From: DATKXO01 sp035528995
GTDB lineage: Bacteria > Planctomycetota > Phycisphaerae > UBA1845
Direction of reading: 5' to 3'
NCBI GenBank assembly: GCA_035528995.1
Contig: DATKXO010000097.1
Coordinates: 1-24,363 of the forward strand
DNA length: 24,363 nucleotides
Below, one piece after another: positions 14,309 through 24,200 of the stretch (its first letter is position 1; each line of letters opens with the position of its first letter). The position numbers and the translations under genes were made by a program. The notes under the pieces were generated by a model. That model did not search any database. It worked only from the letters and a program-made list of their open reading frames with translations, and was not told the origin of the DNA.

Positions 14309-15244
14309 ATGTTGAAGCGAGTGACATTCGTATTGGTGGTGTGCGCGTGTATCGGTGTTGCATATGGAGGAGCGAACAAGATCAGGTTCTTCACACCCTC
14401 GGCTGAGCAGGTAGCCGAGTCCGTGGCCGCCCTGGGCGCCGACGCCGACCCGGACGGCATGGCCATCCTGAACTACGCCGCTGGGGCCGACAAGACCATC
14501 GTCCAGATCATTGTCAGCGACTTCACTCCCAGCCTGGCCTACAGCCTGAAGCTCCTGCAAGGCGGGTCTGAGATCGTCTTGCCGGACGCCCTCATGACCG
14601 ACGAGAACGGTCACGCCAACTTCCACCGGGAATTCGCCGGCGACATCAGCACGTACAACGTGGAGTTCTTCCTGGGCACCACCAGCGCCGGCGAAGTCTG
14701 GTCCCAGGAGCACGAGATTCCCCCCAATGCTCACGGGGCCAACTGGAACACCCAGAACCTCGCGGACGACGTGGCCTTCGGCCAGGAGCAGTCGATCACC
14801 AGCATTCGCTGGTGGGGCGGCACTTACAACGGCCCCCTGGTCGAGACGTTCAGGGTACAGTTCTACGAGGACTCCGACGGCCTGCCCGGGATCGTTGCCT
14901 ATGAGCAGAACGTTACACCGGGCAGCAGTACGTTGACCGGCGAGAACATTCCCGGCGACGTGCCCGAGTACGTGTTTGAAGCTGATCTGCCGAGCGCGTT
15001 CACGGCCGGCGCCGGCGCGACCTACTGGTTCGAGGTGGTGGGCTACAACACCGAGGGGCACGGAGTATTCGGGTGGTCCACTTCCGCTACGCCCCCCGCC
15101 CTGAACGGCAACAACGCTGCGGCCTTCAGGACCATGCCCACCAACCCCTGGCGGACCGACCCCAGCGTTGGCGACCGGGCCTTCGTGCTGACCGGAGAGA
15201 CCGACACGACCGAAGTGCGCGCGACGGGTATCAACCCCGGATAG
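14309..15244 (+). CDS. Secreted beta-sandwich protein, function unknown
   Basis: A 311-residue exported protein. The signal peptide is clear (MLKRVTFVLVVCACIGVAYG, cleavage near residue 20). The mature part has no catalytic motif that I can name. Residues about 165-290 contain DDVAFGQEQSITSIRWWGGT, then a strand with FRVQFYEDSDGLPGIVAYEQ and later YWFEVVGYNT, a pattern I associate with large families of exported Planctomycetota proteins with a WWGG motif and a predicted beta-sandwich. AAGGAGG at 14294-14300 lies 8 bases before ATG 14309, which settles the start against the longer frame from 13913. It has no clear operon partner. A surface or matrix role is a guess. Confidence 0.85.
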   Translation: MLKRVTFVLVVCACIGVAYGGANKIRFFTPSAEQVAESVAALGADADPDGMAILNYAAGADKTIVQIIVSDFTPSLAYSLKLLQGGSEIVLPDALMTDENGHANFHREFAGDISTYNVEFFLGTTSAGEVWSQEHEIPPNAHGANWNTQNLADDVAFGQEQSITSIRWWGGTYNGPLVETFRVQFYEDSDGLPGIVAYEQNVTPGSSTLTGENIPGDVPEYVFEADLPSAFTAGAGATYWFEVVGYNTEGHGVFGWSTSATPPALNGNNAAAFRTMPTNPWRTDPSVGDRAFVLTGETDTTEVRATGINPG

Positions 15245-15580
15245 AGGATCCGGGCGCAGGCAGACAACCAGGTCGAGCAGACAAGGGCGGGTCTTACAGG
15301 CTCGGCCTGCCCATGGGATGGTCGCATCAACCGCGGCCTAGCGCGGATGGGCCAGCCGGCAGCGTGCCGGTTCGCGCCTCCGGGCCCGGCTGCGGTTGTG
15401 CCTTTTCGCTTTCCGATAGATCGCTGGACGATATCGATCGGCTTCCATCCCTCTCACGGTCCGATAGTCCTGCCGGTGGTCGTTGGCCCCAGGGACGGGC
15501 GGCGTCCTGATTCAGCGCGGGCGTTCAAGTGGATATCGTAGTCTTCAACAGCGTTTATCTCGCCGGGAAGGGGACTGGCG
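15245..15580. other. Gap with a small hairpin after the secreted-protein gene
   Basis: The 336-bp space holds the perfect small hairpin CAGGC-TCG-GCCTG at 15297-15309, about 50 bases after the stop, which could help end transcription though no U-tract follows. I see no gene in either strand and no confident promoter for the next gene. Confidence 0.4.
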
Positions 15581-16342
15581 ATGAAGTGGCTGGTGCGCTC
15601 GGTGGTGGGGCTGGCGATCGCCACGTGCGTGGCGCTGGCCATTCTTATCGGGCCGTTGACCGACATGCTGGTAACCAGCGCTTTGGGTCGCCCGAGCACG
15701 GGCGGGCGCGAGGCAACGGTCACGGCTTCGGGGCGCAGCGGGGCGACCGACTCGCTGGTCGCGGACATGCACATTCGGCATCGAATCGAGCGGGACGAAG
15801 TCGTCGCCCGGATTCGCCAGGAGTTCGGGATCGAGGTTGACCCCGACGGATTCAGTTCGCATCACACGGCCCGCGACTACCTGGAGCGTCTGCGCCTGGC
15901 CCGCCAGGCAAAGGAAATGGGCTTCGACGTGGATCCCCAGGCCTTCGGTGATGACGAGTTCATGCGCCGTCACCTGGAGAGCCTGCTGCAGGGGCGGGCA
16001 TCCGCCGTGCCGGGCGCGACGGAACCGGCCCACGGTCCGGCGGCCCCGACCACCGCGGTTTCTCCCGGCGACTCGATCGCCGCAACCGACGCGATAGCGG
16101 CCGATCGCACAGACTACGTCTTCATCTACGGTCATCGCTACTACCCGGACGGTCACGGAGCGTACGTCCGGGCCGACGGCACGGTGCTGGGACTTTCCAC
16201 CGCGAAGCGCCCGCGGGTCGCCGTTTCGGAAGCGGCGTCGCCCGACCCGCCCGTCAGTGCGCTGATGCCGGGCGCAGACCTTCTGGGCGACCTCGACGAG
16301 ATTCTGGGTATGCTGGCTCCGCAGAGCGCAGATGCTCGGTAA
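15581..16342 (+). CDS. Single-pass membrane-anchored protein, function unknown
   Basis: A 253-residue protein with an N-terminal membrane anchor (about residues 5-30) and a soluble remainder outside the cytoplasm if the usual orientation holds. Residues 65-140 are charged and helical (RHRIERDEVVARIRQEFG, DYLERLRLARQAKEMG), followed by an Ala/Pro linker and a small Tyr-rich segment (YVFIYGHRYYPDGHGAYVRA) that may form a beta-hairpin. I do not recognise a family. AAGGGGA 6-7 bases before ATG 15581 supports the start. It is convergent with the peptidase gene that ends 66 bp downstream. Confidence 0.75.
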   Translation: MKWLVRSVVGLAIATCVALAILIGPLTDMLVTSALGRPSTGGREATVTASGRSGATDSLVADMHIRHRIERDEVVARIRQEFGIEVDPDGFSSHHTARDYLERLRLARQAKEMGFDVDPQAFGDDEFMRRHLESLLQGRASAVPGATEPAHGPAAPTTAVSPGDSIAATDAIAADRTDYVFIYGHRYYPDGHGAYVRADGTVLGLSTAKRPRVAVSEAASPDPPVSALMPGADLLGDLDEILGMLAPQSADAR

Positions 16343-16358
16343 CGCGTTGGACTTGCAT

Positions 16359-16379
16359 CTCCCGGCGCGCCTGCCGGAG
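16359..16379. terminator. Bidirectional terminator candidate between convergent genes
   Basis: CTCCCGGC and GCCGGAG pair with one bulged C around GCGCCT in the 66-bp space between the + strand gene ending at 16342 and the - strand gene ending at 16409. There is no clear T-tract on either side, so confidence is limited. Confidence 0.35.
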
Positions 16380-16408
16380 CCGGGCCGGCGCTGGTGGTTC
16401 AGGATTCG

Positions 16409-18661
16409 TCAGAATTCGATTCGGTCGTGCGACTCGAAGTCCATGCGGCGGATGACCTCGGCGTGGGGCATGCCGGTGTGCGGATTCACCTCGGCCGAAC
16501 CGTCCGCTTGGGTCTCGATCTCAAAGACCAGCAGGCTATTGCCGTAGAAAGACAGCACGCCGGCGTTGCCCAGCGCGGCCGGGCTGCGCCCGAAGTACAC
16601 CGTCACTCCGCCCTCGGGTCGGTCGGGGTGATGCACGGTCATCAGGACGGCCTGCCCGGCGTCGGCGTAGGTCTCGCCCTCGATGTGAAAGGCCGACTCG
16701 TCCCAGGTTACCGGGCAGGCGGTCCGGTCGAGCAGGTCGCGGACGGGTGTGGCGTGGACCGCATCGCCGAGCACCAAAACGTTTGCGTTGCGCAGGTCGT
16801 CTTCCGTCACCTCTGTCGCGGTCTTGGTTCTGACTTTGGCGTCCTTCTTCGGCTCGTCGGGTTCGCCGGTTACCGCTTCGGTGAAGTTCTGGACGACCTT
16901 GTGGTACCCATCCCACAGCTCGCCGTCCGGCACGACGATGAGGAGCTTCTTGCCCTGCTTGGTGAGGCTGGAGGTCGGCATGATCTCCGACCGCTTCAGC
17001 TTGCGGAACAGGTGATAATCGGGGTCGAGTTCCACGGCCGTCAGACCCGTGGTTTCGCAGGGCACCTCCACCGTGTCGGTCGATTCGTCAATCTTCACGA
17101 TCGCGTCTACGCTCCGGTCGCCGTAGGAGAGGCGCAGCGGCACGTCGAGCACGAAATCCGTGTCACCCTGGGAGAGCCACACGTCGAGCTTGTCGGCTCC
17201 GGGGCGCCAGTCGGCGCCGGTCAGCTCCAGCGCCGGTGCCCCGCCGCCGCGGACCCACTGATCGAAGAAGACGGTCAGATCGGTACCGCTCTCCTCCTCG
17301 CACAGCCGTCTGATGTCGTCCCAGTCGGCGAACTTGCCGGTGTACTCGGCCGTGAACCGTCGCAGCGCATCGAAGAAGGCCTGCCGGCCGATTCGGCGCT
17401 CGATCATGTGCAGCACGGCCGCTCCCTTGGAATAGGCGATCCCTCGGCCGGCGCCGTCCTCCTGACCGTAGGTGCCCAGCGGCTTGTCGTCCTCGGGCTT
17501 GATGCTGCTGAGGAAGTTCGAGTGGTCCCGGCGTTTCTTGCGGGCGCCCTCCTCGTCGCCGTCCAGAATATAGCCGTAGTAGTTGGCCCCGTAACTGGCG
17601 AAGGCCTCGCACCAGTTCCCGTCGCCCGGGTCCACGTAGATGCCGTTGCCCCACCAGGAGTGCAGAAACTCGTGGTCCAGGTACCCGTGGCGGCGGTAGG
17701 GCTTGTACAGGGTCAGCCGACTGCCATCCAACTGCGTACAGGTGGGAAAGGCGAACCCGGAGCTGAAGAAGGCCTCCAGGACGGTGAACTCCTTGAAAGG
17801 ATAAGGCCCGATCAACGGCTCATACTTGTCCAGGCACTCGCCGATCAGGTCGAGCACGTCCTGGGCCACTGCCTCCTTGCTCGGATCGAGAACGGCGTGC
17901 AGGGTCACGCCGCCGTGTTGTCGGGACCAGCGCTTGAACGGCCCGCCCAGGAGCACGACCCGCTCCAACGGGATGGGGCTGCTCCAGTGGAGCCGGCCGT
18001 CTCCCGTGTCGGCCTCGCGCTCCAGACCGGCCACCAGTTCCAGCCCGTCGATGGGGTCAGCGGTCAGGCGGTAGTCCGCCAGGGCGAGTTCCGGATCGCT
18101 GTCCTCCGGCGGATCGGCGACGGGGTACCAGTAGCCGCTCTCGTCCAGATAGACGCCTTCCGGCGCGACGTGGGCCGACATGGCGAAGTTGTGGATCTGC
18201 CCCTCCTTCTCTCCGGCTGACACGTCCTGATGGAGCTTGCCGTGATACTCGACCGTGACCTCGATCTGCGGTTCGGGATCGGTGACGATGATCCGATGCG
18301 TTATGGGCAGGACGTCGGTGTCGTGGGCTTTCACGCGGGTCCGCTCGGCCGTCCGTGTCTTCAGGATTGCCCCGGTGACTTCGACGCTGTCCACCAGCAG
18401 GTCGCGGTGGAGCTTCAGCTCGATGGCCGCCGGGCCGTCGGGCGTCTTCTGCTCCGGCAGCAAGGACAGTTGCACGGTCGTTCGGCCGGTGACGGTGTGC
18501 TGTTCGGTGTCGAGCGACACGTCCAGTTCGTAGGCGGTCGGGCGAACCGACATCGCAGCCGGCACGCAGCCCCCGCCGGCGCCGACCACCAGCAAGCCAC
18601 CCAGAACAAGGCATGTCCGGGCGAGGAGCTTCGCGCGGTGGGATGCAGTCTGACGTTCCAT
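16409..18661 (-). CDS. M1-like zinc peptidase, probable lipoprotein
   Basis: A 750-residue gluzincin-like exported protein. Residues 1-31 are a hydrophobic signal and Cys32 in GAGGGC could be lipidated, though the lipobox is not classical. An M1-type beta-rich N-terminal domain follows. The zinc site HEFLH is at 330-334, with the third ligand in NWCEAF at Glu352, 17 residues after the second His rather than the 18 of classical aminopeptidase N. SWWGN follows the site, as in M1. The position of the GxMEN exopeptidase loop reads FSSGFAFPTCT, so aminopeptidase action is doubtful. An extra alpha/beta region (about 575-750) follows the helical domain. Start at 18661 is preferred to 18934 because the signal peptide begins there and GGAGG lies 11 bases upstream. 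It is transcribed away from the next gene. Confidence 0.88.
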   Translation of the reverse strand: MERQTASHRAKLLARTCLVLGGLLVVGAGGGCVPAAMSVRPTAYELDVSLDTEQHTVTGRTTVQLSLLPEQKTPDGPAAIELKLHRDLLVDSVEVTGAILKTRTAERTRVKAHDTDVLPITHRIIVTDPEPQIEVTVEYHGKLHQDVSAGEKEGQIHNFAMSAHVAPEGVYLDESGYWYPVADPPEDSDPELALADYRLTADPIDGLELVAGLEREADTGDGRLHWSSPIPLERVVLLGGPFKRWSRQHGGVTLHAVLDPSKEAVAQDVLDLIGECLDKYEPLIGPYPFKEFTVLEAFFSSGFAFPTCTQLDGSRLTLYKPYRRHGYLDHEFLHSWWGNGIYVDPGDGNWCEAFASYGANYYGYILDGDEEGARKKRRDHSNFLSSIKPEDDKPLGTYGQEDGAGRGIAYSKGAAVLHMIERRIGRQAFFDALRRFTAEYTGKFADWDDIRRLCEEESGTDLTVFFDQWVRGGGAPALELTGADWRPGADKLDVWLSQGDTDFVLDVPLRLSYGDRSVDAIVKIDESTDTVEVPCETTGLTAVELDPDYHLFRKLKRSEIMPTSSLTKQGKKLLIVVPDGELWDGYHKVVQNFTEAVTGEPDEPKKDAKVRTKTATEVTEDDLRNANVLVLGDAVHATPVRDLLDRTACPVTWDESAFHIEGETYADAGQAVLMTVHHPDRPEGGVTVYFGRSPAALGNAGVLSFYGNSLLVFEIETQADGSAEVNPHTGMPHAEVIRRMDFESHDRIEF

Positions 18662-18875
18662 CTTTGTCGGAGCCTCCGCCTGCGGGTTCTCGTGTGTCCG
18701 TTCGCCGTCGCTGGCGCGACCCGGATGGAAACGCATTCCTGATGTGATTGCAAGAGCACACCCGGGCGGGCCGCCCGACTCGGATGACGGTTGCATGATT
18801 CGGCGGACCGCTCCACAATGCCGTGATCTTCGTGTGGCCGGCCGGCTTGGGCGGGCCGGGTGGGAGCCAACGTCA

Positions 18876-19721
18876 GTGGCCAATAAAACTGCCGAGTCCC
18901 GGGCCGGCGACCAGCCCGGAACGCGTGATAGCACCCCCGCTGGTGATCAGACCGGCAGCGGTCACAGCGCCGCTACGGGCGGTGAGTCTGACATCGGGGA
19001 GGCGGCTCCGGCGGTGAACCGGCCGCCTACGGAGGACGAGCCCGCTTCCACCGACGCGCCCGGTGTGGAAAGTGGAGAATCGGCGGGCGCCACCGGGCGA
19101 CTCAGGCGCTGGTTGCTCGCGGTCCTGGCCGGCGCCGGCACGGGACTGCCGATCGGCTGGCTGCTGTGCTACGGTGGGCTGTTACCTTTCTTCCTGGGTC
19201 TGTTCTATTTTCTGCTGCTCGGTCTGATCGTGGGGGCCGTTGCCTACCGCGTTGGGTTGCCGGCGCGTCCGCTGCCCAAGATCTGGCTGGTTGTCGGTGC
19301 GGCGGTAGTGGTGCTGTTCACTTGGGGGATATCTATCCTGGTCGAGGCTTACGACTTTCCCGATCAGGTCGCTGACGTCGCGGTCCGACAGCCGCGCAAA
19401 CTGCCGGCCGGCATGACGCCGGAGCAGTACCGTCGGCAGTCCGCCCAGGAGGTCTCCGCGTATATGCGAGAGCGCCACCCGCCGGGCGGTGTGATCGGCT
19501 ACGTCCACTGGGCCCTGACCAGCAGCCGGATCGACCCGCCGGCCGGCAAGCTGCGCCAGCCCTTCAAGGCCAACCAACCGCGGGCCTGGTGGGCTGCCCG
19601 GGTGATCCTGTGCTTCATGTTTCTGTTCTACGGAGTCTATTCGCAGGTCGGCCCGTTGAGCCGTTTGTCCACCGGACGCGACCGCACCGGGTCCGGGGTG
19701 AACCCGCTGAGCAAGATCTGA
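18876..19721 (+). CDS. Membrane protein with disordered N-terminus, function unknown
   Basis: A 281-residue protein. The first 75 residues are Gly/Ser/Thr/Pro/acid-rich and probably disordered. Three hydrophobic helices follow at about 78-100, 103-127 and 136-158, then a soluble stretch of about 80 residues (ADVAVRQPRKLPAGMTPEQY and on) and a fourth helix near 240-258. I do not recognise a family. GTG 18876 is chosen because GGGAG stands 9 bases before it; the frame is open further upstream to 18744 but without a ribosome site. It is divergent from the peptidase gene and 73 bp before purD. Confidence 0.7.
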   Translation: MANKTAESRAGDQPGTRDSTPAGDQTGSGHSAATGGESDIGEAAPAVNRPPTEDEPASTDAPGVESGESAGATGRLRRWLLAVLAGAGTGLPIGWLLCYGGLLPFFLGLFYFLLLGLIVGAVAYRVGLPARPLPKIWLVVGAAVVVLFTWGISILVEAYDFPDQVADVAVRQPRKLPAGMTPEQYRRQSAQEVSAYMRERHPPGGVIGYVHWALTSSRIDPPAGKLRQPFKANQPRAWWAARVILCFMFLFYGVYSQVGPLSRLSTGRDRTGSGVNPLSKI

Positions 19722-19794
19722 TTGCCCGCGGGGGCACCTAGAATCGCGGCTAGTTGGTGTGAACGGCTCGCCCACTGATCGGGAAGCACTGTTG

Positions 19795-21060
19795 ATGAAG
19801 GTACTGGTCATCGGAGGCGGAGGCCGCGAGCACGTTCTCGCGGATCGTCTGGCCGCGTCGGGTCGGGTCACGCAGGTCATCTGCGCCCCGGGCAATGCGG
19901 GGACGTCCCAGGTCGCCGAGAATGTGCCCCTCAGCGTGGACGATCACGCCGCCCTGGCCGACCTCGCTCTGGAACGGAAGGTCGACCTGACCGTCGTCGG
20001 TCCCGAAGCCCCGCTGTGCGGTGGAATCGTGGACCGGTTCGAGTCGGCCGGTCTGCGTATCTTCGGCCCCACAGCTGCGGCCGCCAGGATCGAGGGCGAC
20101 AAGAGCTACGCCAAGCAGTTGATGCACAAGTGCTTGGTGCCCACGGCCGAGGGACGCACCTTCACCCGCTTCAAGGACGCCAAGACCTACGTGGCCACGC
20201 GCGACACGCCTCAAGTGGTCAAGGCCGCCGGCTTGGCCGCGGGAAAGGGCGTCATCGTCTGCGACGATCCGGCCGACGCGATCCTGGCATTGGAGGACAT
20301 GATGGTCGGCGGCGCTTTCGGCGAGGCCGGCCAGAAAGTCGTCGTCGAGGAGAAGCTCCAGGGCCCGGAACTCTCCGTTTTCGCCCTGATCGACGGCTGC
20401 ACTATCTACGTCATGGAAAGCGCCCAGGACCACAAGCGCATCGGCGAGGGTGACACCGGACCCAACACCGGCGGGATGGGCGCCTACAGCCCGGCGCCGA
20501 TCGCGACCGGCGACATATTCGATCGAATCCAGCGCGAAATCCTGGTCCCGATCGTGGACGCTATGCGCAACGAAGGCGATCCATATCGCGGTGTTCTTTA
20601 CCTCGGCCTGATGCTCACGCCGGCCGGTCCTAAGGTGCTTGAGTTCAACTGCCGCTTTGGCGATCCCGAGACCCAGCCGATGCTCATGCGGCTCAAGACC
20701 GACTTGGCCGACGTGCTCGAGGCCACAGTCACTGGCCGGCTCGATCAGGTCGAATTGGACTGGGATCCCCGGCCGGCCGTCTGCGTGGTCATGGCTTCGG
20801 AGGGCTACCCCGGCGCTTACGAGAAGGGCCGGAGCATCACCGGTTTGGACGAAGTCGCCCTCATGCCCGATGTCAAAATCTTTCACGCCGGCACCAAACG
20901 CGTGGGCGACCTGATCGTCACTGACGGCGGCCGCGTGTTGGACGTGACCGCGCTGGGCGACACCATCGAGGCCGCCCGCACCCGGGCGCACGAGGCCATC
21001 GAGAAGATTCACTTCGAGGGGGCCTACTGGCGGCGCGACATCGCGATCAGAGCGGGCTAG
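19795..21060 (+). CDS. purD: Phosphoribosylamine-glycine ligase (GAR synthetase)
   Basis: PurD joins glycine to 5-phosphoribosylamine using ATP, the second step of purine synthesis, in the cytoplasm. The 421-residue length is normal for the family. The N-terminal motif KVLVIGGGGREHVLADRL opens the first domain, GPEAPLCGG follows, and the ATP-grasp region has KAAGLAAGKGVIV, VVEEKLQGPELSVFALIDG, the signature DTGPNTGGMGAYSP (about 221-234) and NCRFGDPETQ (285-294) with the metal-binding Asn and Glu. The start is ATG 19795 because the family begins there and GGGAAG lies upstream; GTG 19759 would add 12 unrelated residues. The gene stands alone here without other pur genes. Confidence 0.97.
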   Translation: MKVLVIGGGGREHVLADRLAASGRVTQVICAPGNAGTSQVAENVPLSVDDHAALADLALERKVDLTVVGPEAPLCGGIVDRFESAGLRIFGPTAAAARIEGDKSYAKQLMHKCLVPTAEGRTFTRFKDAKTYVATRDTPQVVKAAGLAAGKGVIVCDDPADAILALEDMMVGGAFGEAGQKVVVEEKLQGPELSVFALIDGCTIYVMESAQDHKRIGEGDTGPNTGGMGAYSPAPIATGDIFDRIQREILVPIVDAMRNEGDPYRGVLYLGLMLTPAGPKVLEFNCRFGDPETQPMLMRLKTDLADVLEATVTGRLDQVELDWDPRPAVCVVMASEGYPGAYEKGRSITGLDEVALMPDVKIFHAGTKRVGDLIVTDGGRVLDVTALGDTIEAARTRAHEAIEKIHFEGAYWRRDIAIRAG

Positions 21061-21092
21061 TCCCTCACTTCACTGCTGCAACACGGGCTTAT

Positions 21093-21114
21093 CGGGCTGG
21101 TCGGCGTCAGCCCG
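21093..21114 (+). terminator. Hairpin downstream of purD
   Basis: CGGGCTG and CAGCCCG form a perfect 7-bp stem around GTCGGCGT, 33 bases after the purD stop. It is not followed by a T-run, so it is a possible but unproven terminator. The rest of the gap to 21277 shows no feature I can name. Confidence 0.4.
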
Positions 21115-21277
21115 CAATTGCTGCATTCTTCCTTCAATCTCAGCGTCCGACTATGCGGCGGCATTTTGTCTCGGTCTTGGAAAAGAGGCCTGCGAGGCGG
21201 TATCCTGTATTGAAGACCCGCCTATGCAGTTGGAGGGGGCGGAGATCACACGGTTTTTCAGCTTGGGGATAGAAGGC

Positions 21278-24200
21278 ATGAGTCGTAGCTACGGAACGTC
21301 TGGACCGCGGGGCTACTCCTGGATTCTGGTCTGTATCGGATGGTGTGGCGTGTTCGGCACGCCAGCTTGGGCGTATGACCCACTCAACGGCGACTACTCC
21401 AAGGACAACCCGCTCGACGTCCGCATCGCCACCTACAACGTCCACGGGGATTTCATCGCCGATGCGTCGAGGGACGCCGCTTTCAACCGCGTGCTGGCCG
21501 CCGTGGCCCCGGACATCATCGTTTTCGCGGAGATCCCCAGCGACACCGTCGAAAGCCAGATACCCGGGCGGCTCGATACGGTCCTGCCCTACGGGGCGGG
21601 GTCGTGGGAAGTCCACGGCGGGATCGACACCTACGGTACGCGGACGGTGATCGCCTCGCGCTTCCCACTCAGCCTGAAACGCACCGACACGATCCCGGCC
21701 TCATCGACGCGCGGCGTCACTCTCGCCCTGGCCGACCTGCCGGACGTCGATTATCCGGTGGACGTCTACCTGCTGGGCGTACACCTCAAGTGCTGTGGTG
21801 ATCCGGGCGGCTCGGAGGACGACAGCCGCCAGGCCAGCGCCGACGCCATCGCCAACTGGCTCGGCGACGCCCGCGGCGTCTCCCGCCCGTCGGGTAACAA
21901 CATCTCGCTGCCCGCGGACACGCCGATGGTCAACCTGGGCGACTTCAACCTGGTCGGCGGACCGCAACCCGAGAACACGCTGATCACCGGCGACATCCAG
22001 GACACCAGCACCTACGGCCCGGACGTGAAGGGCGACTGGGACGTCTCGGACATGACCAACCTCAACCCCCTTGATCCGTTCACCGGGGATAACTTCACCT
22101 GGCAGGGTAGCACGAGCTACGACCCATCGCCCCTGGACCGCATCATCTTCACCGACAGCGTAGCGCCGGTGGCCAATAGTTTCATCCTGAACACGGATAC
22201 GATGACACCGGCCGCCCTGGCCGCCGCCGGCCTCCAGGCCGGTGACACGCTGCCCGAGAACACCTCGGACCACCTGCCGATCGCCGTGGACATCAGGCTG
22301 GTCAGCTCCGGATGCACGACCAACGGCGACTGCGACGACAGCTTGTTCTGCAACGGGGCGGAAACCTGCGACACCAACGGCGTCTGCCAGCCCGGCAGCG
22401 ACCCGTGTCCGGGCCAACTGTGCAACGAAGTCCTGGACGAGTGCGGATCGTGCTCGGGAGACCCCGACTGCGACGACGGGAACGATTGCACCGTGGACAC
22501 CTGCGCCGCCGGCGCGTGCTTCAACGACTGTCCGACCACGATCTCTTCGTATCCCCACACGGAAGACTTCGAGGGCGGCTTTGGCGACTGGAACAATGTC
22601 GGTGCGGACGACATGGACTGGACGCGACTCAGCGGCTCCACGCCTTCGTCCAGCACCGGCCCTTCGGGAGACCACACCACAGGTTCCGGTTACTACCTGT
22701 ACACGGAGGCGTCCAACCCCAATTATCCCAACAAGACCGCTCTCCTGGTGGGGCCGTGCCTCGACTTGGCCGGGGCGACCGACGCGAACCTGACCTTCTG
22801 GTACCACATGTACGGGGGGGGCATGGGTTCCCTGAACGTCGAGGTGTCGGCGAATTGCATCGACTGGACGAGCGTGTTCAGCGCCTCTGCAGACCACGGA
22901 GACGTCTGGCTCGAAGCCAACGTGGACCTCACCGCGTACGTCGGGTCCACCGTGACCATTCGATTCCGAGGTGTCACCGGCAGTAGTTACCAGAGTGACA
23001 TGGCCATCGATGATATCACGGTGGCAGTCACCTCGGGTTGCACCGGCGACCCGGACTGCGCCGACGGCTTGTACTGCAACGGCGTCGAAACCTGCGACAC
23101 GAACGGTGTCTGCCAGCCGGGCACGACCGTCGATTGCAACGACAGCGTTGGCTGCACCGACGATTCGTGTAACGAAGGCACCGACTCCTGCGACAACATC
23201 CCCAACAACGGTCTGTGCGATAACAGCCTGTATTGCGATGGCACCGAGACGTGCGACCCGGTCAGCGATTGCCAGCCGGGCACGGCCGTGGATTGCAACG
23301 ACGGCGTCGGTTGCACCGACGATTCGTGCAACGAAGGCGCCGGTTCCTGCGACAACATCCCCAACAACGGTCTGTGCGACAACGGGCTGTACTGTGACGG
23401 GGCTGAGACGTGCAACCCCGTGAGCGACTGCCAACCGGGGACGGCCGTCGGTTGCGACGACAGCGTGGGCTGTACCGACGACTCCTGTAACGAGGGCACC
23501 GACTCGTGCGACAACCTGCCCAACGACGCGCTGTGCGACAACGGGCTGTACTGCGATGGGCCCGAGACGTGCGATGCCCTGCTCGACTGCCAGGTCGGCA
23601 CAACCGTGGACTGCGGCGACGGCGTCGGCTGCACGGACGATTCGTGCAACGAGGACGCCGATTCCTGTGACAACATCCCCAACAACGGACTGTGCGACAA
23701 CGGCCTGTACTGCGACGGGGCCGAAACCTGCGATGCGCTGCTCGATTGCCAAGCTGGCACAGCGGTGGACTGCGACGACGGGGTCGGCTGCACCGACGAT
23801 TCGTGCAACGAAGGCGCCGATTCCTGCGACAACATCCCCAACGACAGTCTGTGCGACAACGGCCTGTACTGCGACGGCGCCGAAACCTGCGATGCGCTGC
23901 TCGATTGCCAGGCCGGCACAGCGGTGGACTGCGACGACGGCGTCGGCTGCACGGACGATTCCTGCAACGAGGGCACCGATTCGTGCGATAACGTGCCGAA
24001 CGACGGTCTGTGCGACAACGGCCTGTACTGCGACGGGGCCGAGACCTGCGATCCGGTCAGCGACTGCCAGGCGGGCACGCCGGTCGACTGCCCGGACGAC
24101 GGCCTGTTCTGCACCGGCGACGAGTTCTGCGATGAGGAGGCTGACGCGTGCGGGCATACCGGGAACCCATGCGATCCCCCGGAGAGCTGCAACGAGATCG

